Assembly (NCBI GenBank): GCA_035294325.1 | Contig: DATGLE010000142.1 | Span: 1 to 64,000, forward strand | Length of the DNA stretch: 64,000 nucleotides | Reading direction: 5' to 3' | DNA from: DATGLE01 sp035294325 | GTDB lineage: Bacteria; Chloroflexota; Ktedonobacteria; Ktedonobacterales; Ktedonobacteraceae | Shown here: positions 8,676-17,941 of the stretch, piece after piece | Numbering within the stretch: position 1 is the first letter of the stretch | How the letters are laid out: every line of letters starts with the position of its first letter | The notes under the pieces: model-generated | Told to the model about the DNA's origin: nothing | The model's database searches: none | Seen by the model: the letters and a program-made list of their open reading frames with translations, nothing else | Position numbers and translations under genes: made by a program

Positions 8676-10127
8676 ATGAACTTTTCGGAGTATAGCGAGT
8701 ACGATGCCGTTGGCCTCGCGCAACTGATAAAGAGCGGTCAGGTTACGGCTCAGGAGGTGCAGCAAATCGCGCGCCAGGCGATTCTGGCCGTGAATCCGAA
8801 GCTGAATGCGCTCGTCGGAGGGATCTTTGAGGAACCGCTGCCCTCCTCGCCCACCGGACCCTTCGCCGGCGTTCCCTTCGCGATCAAGGACCTTTCGCTT
8901 CACGCTGCGGGAGTCAGAACCGGTCTGGGATCACGGCTGACCGGCGATGGGATCATCTTTCCCCATGATACCGACCTGATGGCCCGCTTCAAGCAGGCCG
9001 GGCTGGTAACGCTGGCGCGGACCGCGACCCCGGAGTTCGGCTTCAACGCGTCCACCGAGCCTGTCTCCAATGGCCCGGCACACAATCCCTGGGATCCCAC
9101 TCGCAGCACAGGAGGATCAAGCGGGGGATCGGCGGCCCTGGTGGCGGCGCGGGCGATCCCGGTGGCGCATGGGACCGACGGGGCCGGCTCGATTCGTATT
9201 CCTGCTGCCTGGTGCGGGCTGGTCGGACTCAAGCCGACACGGGGACGCATCCCTTCCGGGCCGGATTCCGATGAACGCCTCTCAGGTCTTGGCGTCGACT
9301 TTGCTCTGGCGCGGACAGTGCGCGATGTCGCGGCCCTGCTCGATGCAGCAAATGGCCCGGGTATCGGAGACAAATATTTCGCCGCTCCACCTGCGCGCCC
9401 CTATATGCAGGAGATCAGTACCCCGCCGGGACGATTACGCATAGCGATGACCACGCAGGCATGGTCGGGAGTGCCGGTTGACAAAGAGTATACCAGTACC
9501 GTAGAAACCGTCTGCCGCGAACTGGCCGCGCTGGGCCACGATGTAGAGCAAGCCAGCCCGCGAGTCGATTGGGAACGCTTCGTCGATGCCAACCTTCCCA
9601 TCTGGACGGCATCGATTGCCGAGAACGCCCTGACCCTCGCTCAAGCTCGCGGGATCGAGGTTGGCCCGGACGTGTTGGAGGCGGTGACGCTTGCCAGCGT
9701 GGAATATGGACGCCGGCTCACGGCGGTAGATCTGCTCAGGGCGCTGCGGCTCTGCAATGTCATCACCAGAGAGGTGAGAGCGTTCTTCGAAGCGGCGGGC
9801 GAGGAGAACCGGCGCACCTGCGATGTGCTGGTGACACCGGCTGTCGCCGGTCCGCCCCCGCTGCTGGGAACGCTCAACCAGAACGATCCGAACATTGATC
9901 CCCGGGGCTGGTTCGACAGGCTGTTCGCGCTGATCCCCTTCACACCACTTTTCAACGTGACGGGGCAGCCGGCGATAAGCCTGCCACTGGGACAGTCGAG
10001 CGCGGGGCTGCCCATTGGCGTGCAATTTGTGGCGCGCTACGGCGACGAGGCTACCCTCCTGCGCCTGGCCGCGCAGCTCGAACAGGCACGACCCTGGATT
10101 GATCGCCGCCCCTCAATGGATGAATAA
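8676..10127 (+). CDS. Amidase (amidase-signature family)
   Basis: Ser-cisSer-Lys amide hydrolase, 483 aa, normal family length. The triad candidates are K71 (FAIKDLS), S148 in the glycine-rich STGGSSGGSAAL signature, and S172 in GTDGAGSIRIPAAWCGLVGLKPT. ATG 8676 has AGGAGG 6 nt upstream. No signal peptide is seen, so it is cytoplasmic. Its stop lies inside a 58-bp palindrome shared with the convergent molybdenum hydroxylase gene. A role in opening an N-containing ring product or releasing ammonia from an amide is plausible from context, but the substrate is unknown. Confidence 0.88.
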   Translation: MNFSEYSEYDAVGLAQLIKSGQVTAQEVQQIARQAILAVNPKLNALVGGIFEEPLPSSPTGPFAGVPFAIKDLSLHAAGVRTGLGSRLTGDGIIFPHDTDLMARFKQAGLVTLARTATPEFGFNASTEPVSNGPAHNPWDPTRSTGGSSGGSAALVAARAIPVAHGTDGAGSIRIPAAWCGLVGLKPTRGRIPSGPDSDERLSGLGVDFALARTVRDVAALLDAANGPGIGDKYFAAPPARPYMQEISTPPGRLRIAMTTQAWSGVPVDKEYTSTVETVCRELAALGHDVEQASPRVDWERFVDANLPIWTASIAENALTLAQARGIEVGPDVLEAVTLASVEYGRRLTAVDLLRALRLCNVITREVRAFFEAAGEENRRTCDVLVTPAVAGPPPLLGTLNQNDPNIDPRGWFDRLFALIPFTPLFNVTGQPAISLPLGQSSAGLPIGVQFVARYGDEATLLRLAAQLEQARPWIDRRPSMDE

Positions 10128-10175
10128 GACCAATCGGCAGGCGGCGCGCCGCCTGCCGATTGGTCTTATTCATCC
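10118..10175. terminator. 58-bp perfect palindrome at convergent gene ends
   Basis: Arms 10118-10146 and 10147-10175 are exact complements with no loop. The palindrome covers the amidase stop (10125-10127) and the stop of the convergent molybdenum hydroxylase (10172-10170). It probably serves as a bidirectional terminator, though T-runs are weak. Confidence 0.75.
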
Positions 10176-12530
10176 TCTTGCTCTCTGGATGGCCTGCCAG
10201 ACATTGTTCGGCGTCAACGGCACATCCAGCGCTGTGACCCCCAGGGGAAGCAGCGCGTCGATGACAGCATTGGTAACAGCGGCAGGAGCGGCCACCGTGC
10301 CAGCCTCGCCGGCGCCTTTCACTCCGAGAACGTTGAGCGGACTTGGCGTCTCGGTCAGGGTAAGCTCGTAGTCGGGCAGCTCTCTGGCGATGGGGACGGC
10401 ATAGTCCATCAGCGTTGCGGTGAGCACCTGTCCACTCGCATCGTAGGCCATCTGCTCAAAGAGGGCCTGGCCGATGCCCTGGGTAATGGCGCCGTGCGTC
10501 TGTCCTTCTACCAGCGTGGGCACAAGGACATGGCCGTAATCATCTACCGCGACATAGCGCAGAAACTCCACTTCGCCGGTCTCAGGATCTACCCGTACAA
10601 CGGCCAGATGCGCCCCGAAGGGATACGATAAATCTTTTGGTTCGAAGCCCTGCTTGCTGCACAGCCCCTTGAGCAGCTCTTTCTGGAGATCATCGGGAAG
10701 GTGCTCTTTCTGGACGGGATTCTCGGCAATGCTGGCGAGCTGGGCGAAGGTGTACGCTTTGCCAGGCACACCGGAGACCTGGACGCGTCCATCGCGCAGT
10801 TCCAGATCGCTCACGTCCACTTCGAGCAGATGCGAAGCTAATTTAAGCATCTGCTCTTTGACAGCCTGCGCCGAGAGTTTGAGCGCGACGCCGCTGACTC
10901 CCATACTGCGGCTCGCGAAGGTCGCCAGCGAGTGCGCATTGGGAGTATCACCAATGTAAACTTCCACCTGCTCAAGAGGGATCGCAAACTCCTCGGCGAC
11001 AATGCTGGCAAACGAAGTTGCATGGCCCTGCCCGCTATCAACCGAAGCGCTCTCGACAAGAATCTTGCCTTCCGGGGTAATGCGTACCTGCCCGCTATCC
11101 GGCTGGCCGGTCAGGCCCTGCCCTCCCATAGCGGTGCATTCAATATAGATGCAGAGTCCAATACCAATACACTGCCCCTGCTCACGCAGGCGCGCCTGCT
11201 CGGCGCGTAGTTGCTGGTAGTTTGCCGCAGCCAGCAGCGTATCCAGCGCATAGCTATATGCGCCCGAATCATAGACCGCGCTGGTGGCCGTCGTATAGTA
11301 GGGGAATGCCTCTCTGGGGATCAGGTTTCGCCTGCGCACTTCAGCAGGGTCCAGCGAGAGTTCATGAGCGATAGCATCCATCGTGCGCTCTATGCAGTAG
11401 CAGGCTTCTGGCCGTCCAGCACCGCGATAGGGACCGGTGGGCACGGCATTGGTTTTTACGCCGTTGATGATAGTTGTAATCGCCGGGATAGCATACGTGC
11501 CGGAGATCATCGAGGCAGTTGAATCGACGGTGAGGTAGCTATAATCACCAGGATAGGCGCCCAGGTCGGCAAAAAACTCGGCTTTGAGCGCCAGAATGGT
11601 CCCGTCCTTGCGCACAGCGGCCTGCATGTGAGCATGCTGGCCGCGGCCATGCCCCATCGAGACGATATTGTCCTCGCGACTCTCCAGCCAGCGCACAGGC
11701 CGTTGCAGTTTCTGCGCCAGGAAGGCCGTCACGACCTCTTCTCCGCTGAGCCGGGTCTTGCCGCCAAAGGCGCCTCCGACGTGTGGAATAACGATCTTGA
11801 TGTTCTCCGGTGGGATGTGCAGCGTCATCGCCAGTTGTTGACGAGCAAACCAGATCGATTGACTGGAGATCCAGGCGGAGAGCGTTCCATCGGCATGCCC
11901 TTCGACAACGATCCCTCGCGGCTCCATTGGCATCAGGGCCAGGCGCGGCTGCCGCATGTACAGCGAGACGATCTTATCGGCCCGGGCAAACCCTCCCTCT
12001 ACATCGCCAACCGTCTTTTCCCTGGTTATCGCGATGTTGGTCTGCTCATTGAAGATCTTCGGCCCATCCTCCTGGAGCGCGGCATCAAGTCCGCCAACCG
12101 AGGGCAGCACCTCATAATCAACATCGACGAGTTCGGCGGCCTCGAATGCGGCTATCTCGCTCTCGGCTACCACTGCCGCCACCGGTTCGCCAACAAAGTT
12201 GACCTCATCGCGCGGCATGACCGGCTGCGGCGACCACGCTGAACCAGGAAATAAATTCGTGAGCAACCCACCCAGATGCGCGGTGTCCGCGCCCGTCACC
12301 ACCGTCACCACGCCCGGATGCGCCTGAGCCTGCTGTACATCAATCGAGACAATACGGGCATGGGGATAGAGACTGCGCACAAAACTGATGTAGAGCATGC
12401 CCGGGCGACGAATATCGCCCACATATTGCCCTCTGCCAGTGATTAACACCGGGTCTTCGCGGCGGCGTATCTTCTGCTCCGGTGCATCTGGCTGTTGAGA
12501 ACGACCTGTCACTGTCGCTGCATCGCTCAT
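10170..12530 (-). CDS. Molybdenum hydroxylase large subunit (xanthine dehydrogenase/CoxL family), orphan
   Basis: Molybdopterin-binding catalytic subunit of the xanthine/aldehyde/CO dehydrogenase family, 786 aa. Visible marks are the N-terminal RREDPVLITGRGQYVGDI, the Moco-binding HVGGAFGGKTRLSGEE, the active-site loop TGPYRGAGRPEA (not the AYRCSFR loop of true form I CO dehydrogenase), SGQGHATSFASIVAEEF and the catalytic glutamate in VKGAGEAGT. These enzymes normally need an FAD subunit and a 2[2Fe-2S] subunit; neither is adjacent here. RBS AGAGGAAG precedes ATG 12530. Hydroxylation of an N-heteroaromatic compound would fit the amidase and amidohydrolase nearby, but this is inference. Confidence 0.87.
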   Translation of the reverse strand: MSDAATVTGRSQQPDAPEQKIRRREDPVLITGRGQYVGDIRRPGMLYISFVRSLYPHARIVSIDVQQAQAHPGVVTVVTGADTAHLGGLLTNLFPGSAWSPQPVMPRDEVNFVGEPVAAVVAESEIAAFEAAELVDVDYEVLPSVGGLDAALQEDGPKIFNEQTNIAITREKTVGDVEGGFARADKIVSLYMRQPRLALMPMEPRGIVVEGHADGTLSAWISSQSIWFARQQLAMTLHIPPENIKIVIPHVGGAFGGKTRLSGEEVVTAFLAQKLQRPVRWLESREDNIVSMGHGRGQHAHMQAAVRKDGTILALKAEFFADLGAYPGDYSYLTVDSTASMISGTYAIPAITTIINGVKTNAVPTGPYRGAGRPEACYCIERTMDAIAHELSLDPAEVRRRNLIPREAFPYYTTATSAVYDSGAYSYALDTLLAAANYQQLRAEQARLREQGQCIGIGLCIYIECTAMGGQGLTGQPDSGQVRITPEGKILVESASVDSGQGHATSFASIVAEEFAIPLEQVEVYIGDTPNAHSLATFASRSMGVSGVALKLSAQAVKEQMLKLASHLLEVDVSDLELRDGRVQVSGVPGKAYTFAQLASIAENPVQKEHLPDDLQKELLKGLCSKQGFEPKDLSYPFGAHLAVVRVDPETGEVEFLRYVAVDDYGHVLVPTLVEGQTHGAITQGIGQALFEQMAYDASGQVLTATLMDYAVPIARELPDYELTLTETPSPLNVLGVKGAGEAGTVAAPAAVTNAVIDALLPLGVTALDVPLTPNNVWQAIQRARG

Positions 12531-12665
12531 GTTGTTCTTCCTCTTCTGAATTCCAGATACGTAGCCTGTCCTTCACAATTCGCCCTGCTTCTCCCATCCC
12601 CTGATTTCAATAACCAAAGATTACGCACACAACCCTCTTCATGTCAATTCTGAGGATGTGTCTGA

Positions 12666-12938
12666 GGCTTACTTTCCAGCCGGGTCTTCGCGCGGCCGCG
12701 CCTCTGCTTCGTCGGTTCGGCAGACGCGATCCAGTACGACGAAAGCCGGGGCAATGTGTATGTAGATTTAGCCGGCCCGATCATACGCGGGCGAGCACAC
12801 CTGGAAGAGCTGGGCCGGGATGTGCGCGTGCTCTATGGACTCGATCACATCCAGGCCATGCAGGCAAAACAGGTGGTGCCAACCATCCGTTTGTGGTTAG
12901 TATCCTCCCCATCAGGCCGGGGAATCCTGGAAAAATGA
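12666..12938 (+). pseudogene. Unidentified coding-like open frame (possible gene remnant)
   Basis: One frame is open from 12666 to the stop at 12938 and reads with protein-like composition from about 12720 (SADAIQYDESRGNVYVDLAGPIIRGRAHLEELGRDVRVLYGLDHIQAMQ). There is no ATG and no ribosome binding site; the first in-frame GTG is at 12756. The 3' end overlaps the end of the convergent transporter gene. I do not recognise the family. It may be the tail of a disrupted gene or chance. It is the only item seen in the gap 12531-12911. Confidence 0.3.
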
Positions 12939-13859
12939 GACGCCCGCTGAAGCGACCATAATAAGGGTGAGCGCGATCAGGCCGCGCAGACCGATGGTTT
13001 CGTGCAGGACCACGAAGCCAATCAGCGCGGCAATCGCCGGCTCCAGACTCATTAACACGCCAAAGACGCGCGCCGGCAGCCGCCGCAGCGCCTCCAGTTC
13101 CAGTGAGAAAGGAATAACCGTAGAGAGCACGGCCACGCTGGCGCCGATCAGCAGCATCCGTGGTTCGGCCAGTTGAGCGCCTCCGCTCAGCAGGCCGAAC
13201 GGGCTGAAGGCCAGAGCAGCCACGCCCATACTCAGCGCCAGCCCATCACCATTGCTGAAGGCGCGCCCGATACGCACGTTGAACAGGATATAGGCGGCCC
13301 ATCCGGCGCCCGCCAGCAGCGCGAACATGATACCCAGCGGATCGAGCGCGGTCTTACCGATAGGTGCGAACAGAGCGACGCCAGCGGCGGCGAAGCCAAC
13401 CCAGAGCAGATCGCGCCGCCGGCGCGAAGCCGCGATGGCAACGCCAAGCGGCCCGACGAACTCCAGTGTGGTTGCGATACCCAGCGGGATGCGCGCAATC
13501 GCCGCGTAGAACGAGGCGTTCATCGCGGCAATCGTCAGTCCGAACAGTCCGACGAGCAGGTAATCGGCGCGACGATACGCGCGCAGCCGTGGACGCCAGG
13601 CGAGCAGAAGGATGAGGGCGGCAAAGCCCAGGCGCAGGAAGACCGTGCCGTTTGAGCCAATAGTAGCAAACAGGCCCGTGGCAAGCGCCGCGCCAAGCTG
13701 GACCGAGAGCATCGAGCAGATGAGCAGCAGCGGAGGCGGAACAGAGAGCCGGGCGCTGTGATGCTGGCCGTGCCGGTCAGCGCGGTGAGCCAGAGCGTCG
13801 CGTATCTTGAGCAGCCCCCATTGGGGAAGCTGCTGTGTGGTGTAGCCGTTATTCATCAT
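12912..13859 (-). CDS. EamA/DMT-family permease (RhtA-like exporter)
   Basis: Inner-membrane transporter of the drug/metabolite superfamily, 315 aa, with about ten hydrophobic helices in two EamA repeats (first around LLLICSMLSVQLGAALATGLF, second around LGIMFALLAGAGWAAYILFNV). Conserved marks include FVGPLGVAIAASR and SLEPAIAALIGFVVLHE, as in RhtA-type amino acid exporters. The start ATG 13859 overlaps the stop of the upstream MBL gene (ATGA), so they are translationally coupled. The first 40 residues are polar and may not be part of the mature start; a later start cannot be excluded. The substrate is unknown. Confidence 0.8.
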   Translation of the reverse strand: MMNNGYTTQQLPQWGLLKIRDALAHRADRHGQHHSARLSVPPPLLLICSMLSVQLGAALATGLFATIGSNGTVFLRLGFAALILLLAWRPRLRAYRRADYLLVGLFGLTIAAMNASFYAAIARIPLGIATTLEFVGPLGVAIAASRRRRDLLWVGFAAAGVALFAPIGKTALDPLGIMFALLAGAGWAAYILFNVRIGRAFSNGDGLALSMGVAALAFSPFGLLSGGAQLAEPRMLLIGASVAVLSTVIPFSLELEALRRLPARVFGVLMSLEPAIAALIGFVVLHETIGLRGLIALTLIMVASAGVSFFQDSPA

Positions 13860-14674
13860 TCCAGCCCCTCTTCAATGGCCTTGATGTAGCGCTCGGCGGA
13901 GCGCTGGACGGCGGCGCTGGCATCGCGGCTGACGACGCGCTCGAACCAGGCAGCATACAGACGCTCGAAGGGATAGGGAGCGATGGTCGCGGCTATACGC
14001 CGGATCTCACGCGCCGGTAGAGGAATGAGATTCGGATAACTGTACATGAAGGACACAAACGCGCGGTCAGCCACGACGGTAATGATATCCCCGGCGAGCA
14101 GTACACCACGGCCCCCGGCCCCCTGCGGCCAGTGCAGCACCGTGCCGCCGCGAAAGTGCCCGCCCAGCCGCACCAGGGTGAGACCGCCTGGCAGCGCGTG
14201 CGTCTCGCCCGGCCAGAAGGTGATACGCTCGTCTGGCCTCATCACCCACTGGCGGTCCGCTTCGTGCAGGTACACACGCGCCTGAAAACGCCCGGCCCAC
14301 TCGACCATCGAACTATAGTAGTGCGGATGCGAAATGGCGATAGCGGCGATGCCTCCCAATTGCTCAACAGCCCGCACGATTTCATCATCGAGAAAGCTGA
14401 TGCAATCCCACAGCACATTGCCCTGATCGGTCTGTACCAGCAAGGCGCGCTGACCAATAGCGAAGGAGGGCGTTGTGCCGATTCCGGTCAGACGCGGCTC
14501 TTCCTGCTTGATGATCGCATGGTAGCCATCCTGCCGCATCTTGCTCAAGGTCGTCCATTGCTGCCCCTGGTAGCCGACATATTGCCGCTGGTCCAGGCAG
14601 ATCGGGCAGTCGGGCGGCGGCTCCTGGCTGGCCGCGAACTGGCTGCCACAGGTCACACAGATCCAATGTTCCAT
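13856..14674 (-). CDS. Rubredoxin-like knuckle + metallo-beta-lactamase fold protein
   Basis: 272 aa from ATG 14674, chosen because AGGAGG lies 13 nt upstream. Residues 1-30 form a zinc-ribbon/rubredoxin-like knuckle with C6, C9, C23 and C26 (CVTCG, CPIC). The rest is a metallo-beta-lactamase fold: the motif is AISHPHYYSS, so H116 and H118 are kept but the usual Asp-His of HxHxDH is replaced by Tyr-Ser. Later GGHFRGG and LLAGDII provide a candidate His and Asp. One metal site may therefore be missing or altered. It is coupled to the downstream DMT permease. The reaction is unknown. Confidence 0.75.
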   Translation of the reverse strand: MEHWICVTCGSQFAASQEPPPDCPICLDQRQYVGYQGQQWTTLSKMRQDGYHAIIKQEEPRLTGIGTTPSFAIGQRALLVQTDQGNVLWDCISFLDDEIVRAVEQLGGIAAIAISHPHYYSSMVEWAGRFQARVYLHEADRQWVMRPDERITFWPGETHALPGGLTLVRLGGHFRGGTVLHWPQGAGGRGVLLAGDIITVVADRAFVSFMYSYPNLIPLPAREIRRIAATIAPYPFERLYAAWFERVVSRDASAAVQRSAERYIKAIEEGLE

Positions 14675-15064
14675 TGCTAAAAAACTCCTCCTTACTTTCT
14701 TGCTGGCTATATCAGAGATCATGCGATCACTGGTATTCTCTACCCTTTATATCCTTCACATGGAAGGATGGCAAGCCCGGCCCGGAAAAGCGAGCAAGAT
14801 CACGGTTCTTCCCATTTCGAGTAATGGTGCTCTTCCAGTCCTCACAGCCAAAATGATATATTACAGCAGCGTTAATCGAACTTCGCAACAATGGATAACA
14901 TCAGAGATGTGGCAAGAGCAGATGAAATGAAGAAAGCCCGGGTGCCCCTGAGGCTGCACAGATCGAAGTACTGCTGCTGGCAGACGGACACCAGAAAGGA
15001 GGTAGATCACAACATTCCGTTTCCGTCGAAACCATGAGACAATATATTTCAAAAGGAGGCTACG
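14675..15064. other. Intergenic gap without recognised gene
   Basis: 390 bp between the divergent MBL protein and the maleylpyruvate-isomerase-like gene. I see ribosome binding sites at both ends, no GTGA-box promoter, no long inverted repeat and no convincing small gene. Confidence 0.6.
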
Positions 15065-15886
15065 ATGCCAGCTAACCCGATGGAGTACAGCAGCAAAGAT
15101 ACCGTACTCGACATAGCACGCAGCGAGCGCGCTAAATTCTACAGTATCATTGACGATCCCAGGAACTGGTACGTCCAGACACGCTGCACCGAATGGGAAG
15201 TGCGCGATATGGTCGGCCACATGATCGACGTTACCGAAGGCTATCTGAACGCCTGGGATATGGCTCGCAGAGGCGAGACCGGCAATGCGCTTGGCCTGGC
15301 GGTCATGAGCGAGCGGCTCAACGAACATGCACAGGCATTCCGCAGTCTGCCGCGCGAAGAAGCCATCTCCCGGCTCAAAAAGGACTCGGACCAGGCGTTC
15401 GCTATTTTCGATGCCCTCACCGCCGAAGAGTGGATGGGCGTCACTATCCCTCATCCCTACATGGGGCCGATCCCGACCTGCTTCTATCCTTCTTTCCAGA
15501 TCATCGACTATGGCATTCACACCTGGGATATGAAGTGGGGGCTGGGCGATAAAACCGGCAAGCTCGAAGAGCGCACCGCCGGTATTCTCATACCGTTCAT
15601 GTTCCTGGTCATGCAGTACACGGTTGATGAGGAATCGGCCAGGGGCGTCGATGCTGTATTCGGCATCATCGTCGATGGCGAATGGGGTGGTCAATGGCGC
15701 GTAACCGTCAAAGACGGCCAGTACACCAGCGCCCCCGCCGACAGGCTTGATGACGTGCAGGCCATTTTCCACTTCAGGGATCCCTCAGATTTTGTGCTCA
15801 CCACCTATCAACGCTTCCCGGGCGGTGAGACAAGCGGAGATCCCACAGTAATCAACCAGATCCGCCACCTGTTCTTCAAAATATAG
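15065..15886 (+). CDS. Mycothiol-type maleylpyruvate isomerase family protein
   Basis: DinB-like metalloenzyme fold, 273 aa. The N-terminal four-helix domain carries the metal-ligand pattern VGHMIDVTEGY, with a further His in DYGIHTWDMKWG, as in thiol-dependent maleylpyruvate isomerases. The C-terminal 100 residues (VFGIIVDGEWGGQWRVTVKDGQYT) resemble the SCP2-like domain that accompanies this family. RBS AAAAGGAGG precedes ATG 15065. It stands alone, followed by an inverted repeat. Members act in thiol-dependent isomerisation or transferase reactions; the true substrate is not known. Confidence 0.75.
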   Translation: MPANPMEYSSKDTVLDIARSERAKFYSIIDDPRNWYVQTRCTEWEVRDMVGHMIDVTEGYLNAWDMARRGETGNALGLAVMSERLNEHAQAFRSLPREEAISRLKKDSDQAFAIFDALTAEEWMGVTIPHPYMGPIPTCFYPSFQIIDYGIHTWDMKWGLGDKTGKLEERTAGILIPFMFLVMQYTVDEESARGVDAVFGIIVDGEWGGQWRVTVKDGQYTSAPADRLDDVQAIFHFRDPSDFVLTTYQRFPGGETSGDPTVINQIRHLFFKI

Positions 15887-15894
15887 GAATATAG

Positions 15895-15933
15895 AATATG
15901 TGGCCCGGGCGCTTCGCACCCGGGCCACATATT
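15895..15933. terminator. Inverted repeat after maleylpyruvate-isomerase-like gene
   Basis: Perfect 15-bp stem, arms 15895-15909 and 15919-15933 (AATATGTGGCCCGGG and complement), just 8 bp after the stop codon. Probably a terminator, without a clear T-run. Confidence 0.7.
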
Positions 15934-16044
15934 TCATCAGACGAGTGCGGCTCGGGCAGCCAGAAAGCGAGGGCGCCGGACATCAGGAGGGCTTTTTGCC
16001 CGGGCAGCAAGGAAATAACGGTCCATCTCTGCGGCACTCTCAGA

Positions 16045-16235
16045 GGCGCGCCTCGGCCTGTGGCCTCTTTACCGCCGGCCATGGCATCTTCTGGTTTGCA
16101 GGCAGCGCCATCCTCGGCTTGCTTTACAGCGCTGCGCTGCCGGCGCTGATCGGCTTTTCGGTGCTGTGCGAACTGGCCGCTATTCCCCTCTTCCTGCTCG
16201 TCAGGCGGCGGATCCGCGCTGCGCGCACTGCGTAA
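16045..16235 (+). pseudogene. MFS transporter C-terminal remnant
   Basis: The open frame ending at TAA 16233-16235 reads GLFTAGHGIFWFAGSAILGLLYSAALPALIGFSVLCELAAIPLFLLVRRRIRAA, which looks like the last two membrane helices and the basic tail of a major-facilitator permease. No start, RBS or preceding helices are present; upstream sequence in this frame is not transporter-like. I read it as a truncated gene. It is the only coding-like content in the gap 15887-16386. Confidence 0.6.
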
Positions 16236-16386
16236 GCGGGTATGGGGACGCAGAAGGATGCTGGTGAGGCAATGTTTCTCCTGGCATCCTTCTCGTATTC
16301 AATAGAATACCGGCTCAGCCCCAGCCTGGCTTACGTCCCAACCCGGGGCAGTTTAGCTTACTGGCTACCATCCACACAGACTCGGG

Positions 16387-17223
16387 CTATTCTGCCCATA
16401 TCTTCCCACTCTGCTTCTGCGCATCTTTTCCATAGAATACACTCAGAACAAGGCTCATCAGAACAATGGCCGTGATAAAAGTATCTACGCCCAGGTTTAC
16501 AGGCAACCCTTTCATCGCCATCACCAGATCAATAGCGAGAATCCCGATTCCCGTCAGGACGCTGAACACCAGAAGGGGGAGCGCCAGCAGATAGCCCGGA
16601 AGCCTTCCTCTCCATAAGAAGACCGCCGTGAGCAGCATCGCGGGCAGATACAGGCCCAGATCCAGGACGTGCACCGGATTGGTCAGCAAGCCGTTCTCTA
16701 CCACGCTTTGCGGAACTACCCCGGTGAGAAGCGCCGGGATATCCTCCTTGAGCCATAGCAAGAAAAAGAGGATGCCCACCAGCAGCAAGAATGCGCTCAC
16801 CAGCCTGGCTCTGACCCTGGAGACAAAGAAGGATTGGAGATGGTTCAGAGGCAGATGTATCACAGCGCCAGCCAGCGTGTAAAAGGACAGGCCCAGTATC
16901 GCTACGTACACCAGAAACAGGCTGTTAAAATGGGCTGCGAAGGCATAAATGACCGAGGAGTACAGCAATGTGATCAGGACGCCAGCCCAGACCAGGAAGG
17001 CCCCGACCGACCCCTTGCTGGCAAAATAGACCGCCACCAGAAGCGTCAGGGCCGAGACCACATTGGCAATGTCCTGGCCCATTGCCTGAATCGCCCAGGA
17101 CGGCGTTTCCCGCGCGTAGGTGCCTTTCAGGAACAGCCCGGCCCCGCTTGCCAGCAGCACCAGGAGAGCAATCAGCACTGAGAACCACACAGTTTTTGAG
17201 AGGTTTACTCTTTTCATAGCCAT
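16387..17223 (-). CDS. Multi-pass membrane protein of unknown function
   Basis: 278 aa from ATG 17223, which follows AAAAGAGGA. Seven or eight hydrophobic helices are visible (for example VWFSVLIALLVLLASGAGLFL near the N-terminus and LVSAFLLLVGILFFLLW in the middle), with a short basic C-terminus. No catalytic or cofactor motif is seen and I do not recognise the family. It starts 27 bp after the DoxX gene on the same strand, so it should share the GTGA-box promoter at 17942-18005. That suggests a role in membrane redox or stress physiology, by context only. Confidence 0.7.
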   Translation of the reverse strand: MAMKRVNLSKTVWFSVLIALLVLLASGAGLFLKGTYARETPSWAIQAMGQDIANVVSALTLLVAVYFASKGSVGAFLVWAGVLITLLYSSVIYAFAAHFNSLFLVYVAILGLSFYTLAGAVIHLPLNHLQSFFVSRVRARLVSAFLLLVGILFFLLWLKEDIPALLTGVVPQSVVENGLLTNPVHVLDLGLYLPAMLLTAVFLWRGRLPGYLLALPLLVFSVLTGIGILAIDLVMAMKGLPVNLGVDTFITAIVLMSLVLSVFYGKDAQKQSGKIWAE

Positions 17224-17249
17224 ATATCCTCTTTTCCGATCAGCTATCA

Positions 17250-17846
17250 CTACCTGTGGCTCTGCACCGGGACGCGCGTCTCCTGCTGAGTCGGATGAGC
17301 GCTCTGCTGCTTGCTTTCCGGTGCCCTGAGCGCCTTCACGAAGGCGATATTGGCTACCACAACGATGAGCGACAATGGCGGGATCAACGCATCCAGATCG
17401 ATGCCCTCGTTATAGGGGCTGGCCGGATCAAACCCGGGAAGAACCCAGCCGCCCATAAAGAAATGAAAATTCACCGTCATGAACGCCCCGATCACAGCAG
17501 CTGCCGCTGCTGCCACACAATAGCCCACCATCAACGCATGCTGTGGCTCCCCGGCCTTGCGCGGCTCTCCCAGCAGGATGAGTGCCCCGCTCAACAGAAT
17601 CAGGCCCGCTAACAGTTCGGTCCACTCAATGAGATACCCATAGAACACGCTGTGCGGAATAATGCTGTGCTGCAAAAAGCTGACGTACCAGCCATTGGGA
17701 TTGCCCTTGATTCCCTGATTCAATGCGCCGGCTAACCCCTGCGGGAAGGTCCCGGCAAGTACTTTATTGCCACCGGACATCAGCCACTCCCAGCCAATGA
17801 TCGCCTGGATCGCCGCTAATAAGTACCGCGCTGTTCGATTTAACAT
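17250..17846 (-). CDS. DoxX-family membrane protein
   Basis: 198 aa with four helices in the DoxX arrangement: RYLLAAIQAIIGWEWLMSGGNKVLAGTFPQGLAG, then the second helix around YGYLIEWTELLAGLILLSGALILLG. DoxX/DoxD proteins are membrane subunits of thiosulfate:quinone oxidoreductase or of oxidoreductase complexes linked to oxidative stress. RBS AGGAGGAAAGAGC precedes ATG 17846. It is the first gene behind a canonical GTGA-box promoter and is divergent from the multicopper oxidase, which has its own copy of the same promoter. Confidence 0.78.
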   Translation of the reverse strand: MLNRTARYLLAAIQAIIGWEWLMSGGNKVLAGTFPQGLAGALNQGIKGNPNGWYVSFLQHSIIPHSVFYGYLIEWTELLAGLILLSGALILLGEPRKAGEPQHALMVGYCVAAAAAAVIGAFMTVNFHFFMGGWVLPGFDPASPYNEGIDLDALIPPLSLIVVVANIAFVKALRAPESKQQSAHPTQQETRVPVQSHR

Positions 17847-17941
17847 GCTCTTTCCTCCTGAGATATGCTGCTGGCTTCATATACTTTCTCACCCCCCTTC
17901 TCTCTTTCGAAGGTATGCAATGGGGTTTTACGTTTGCTCCC

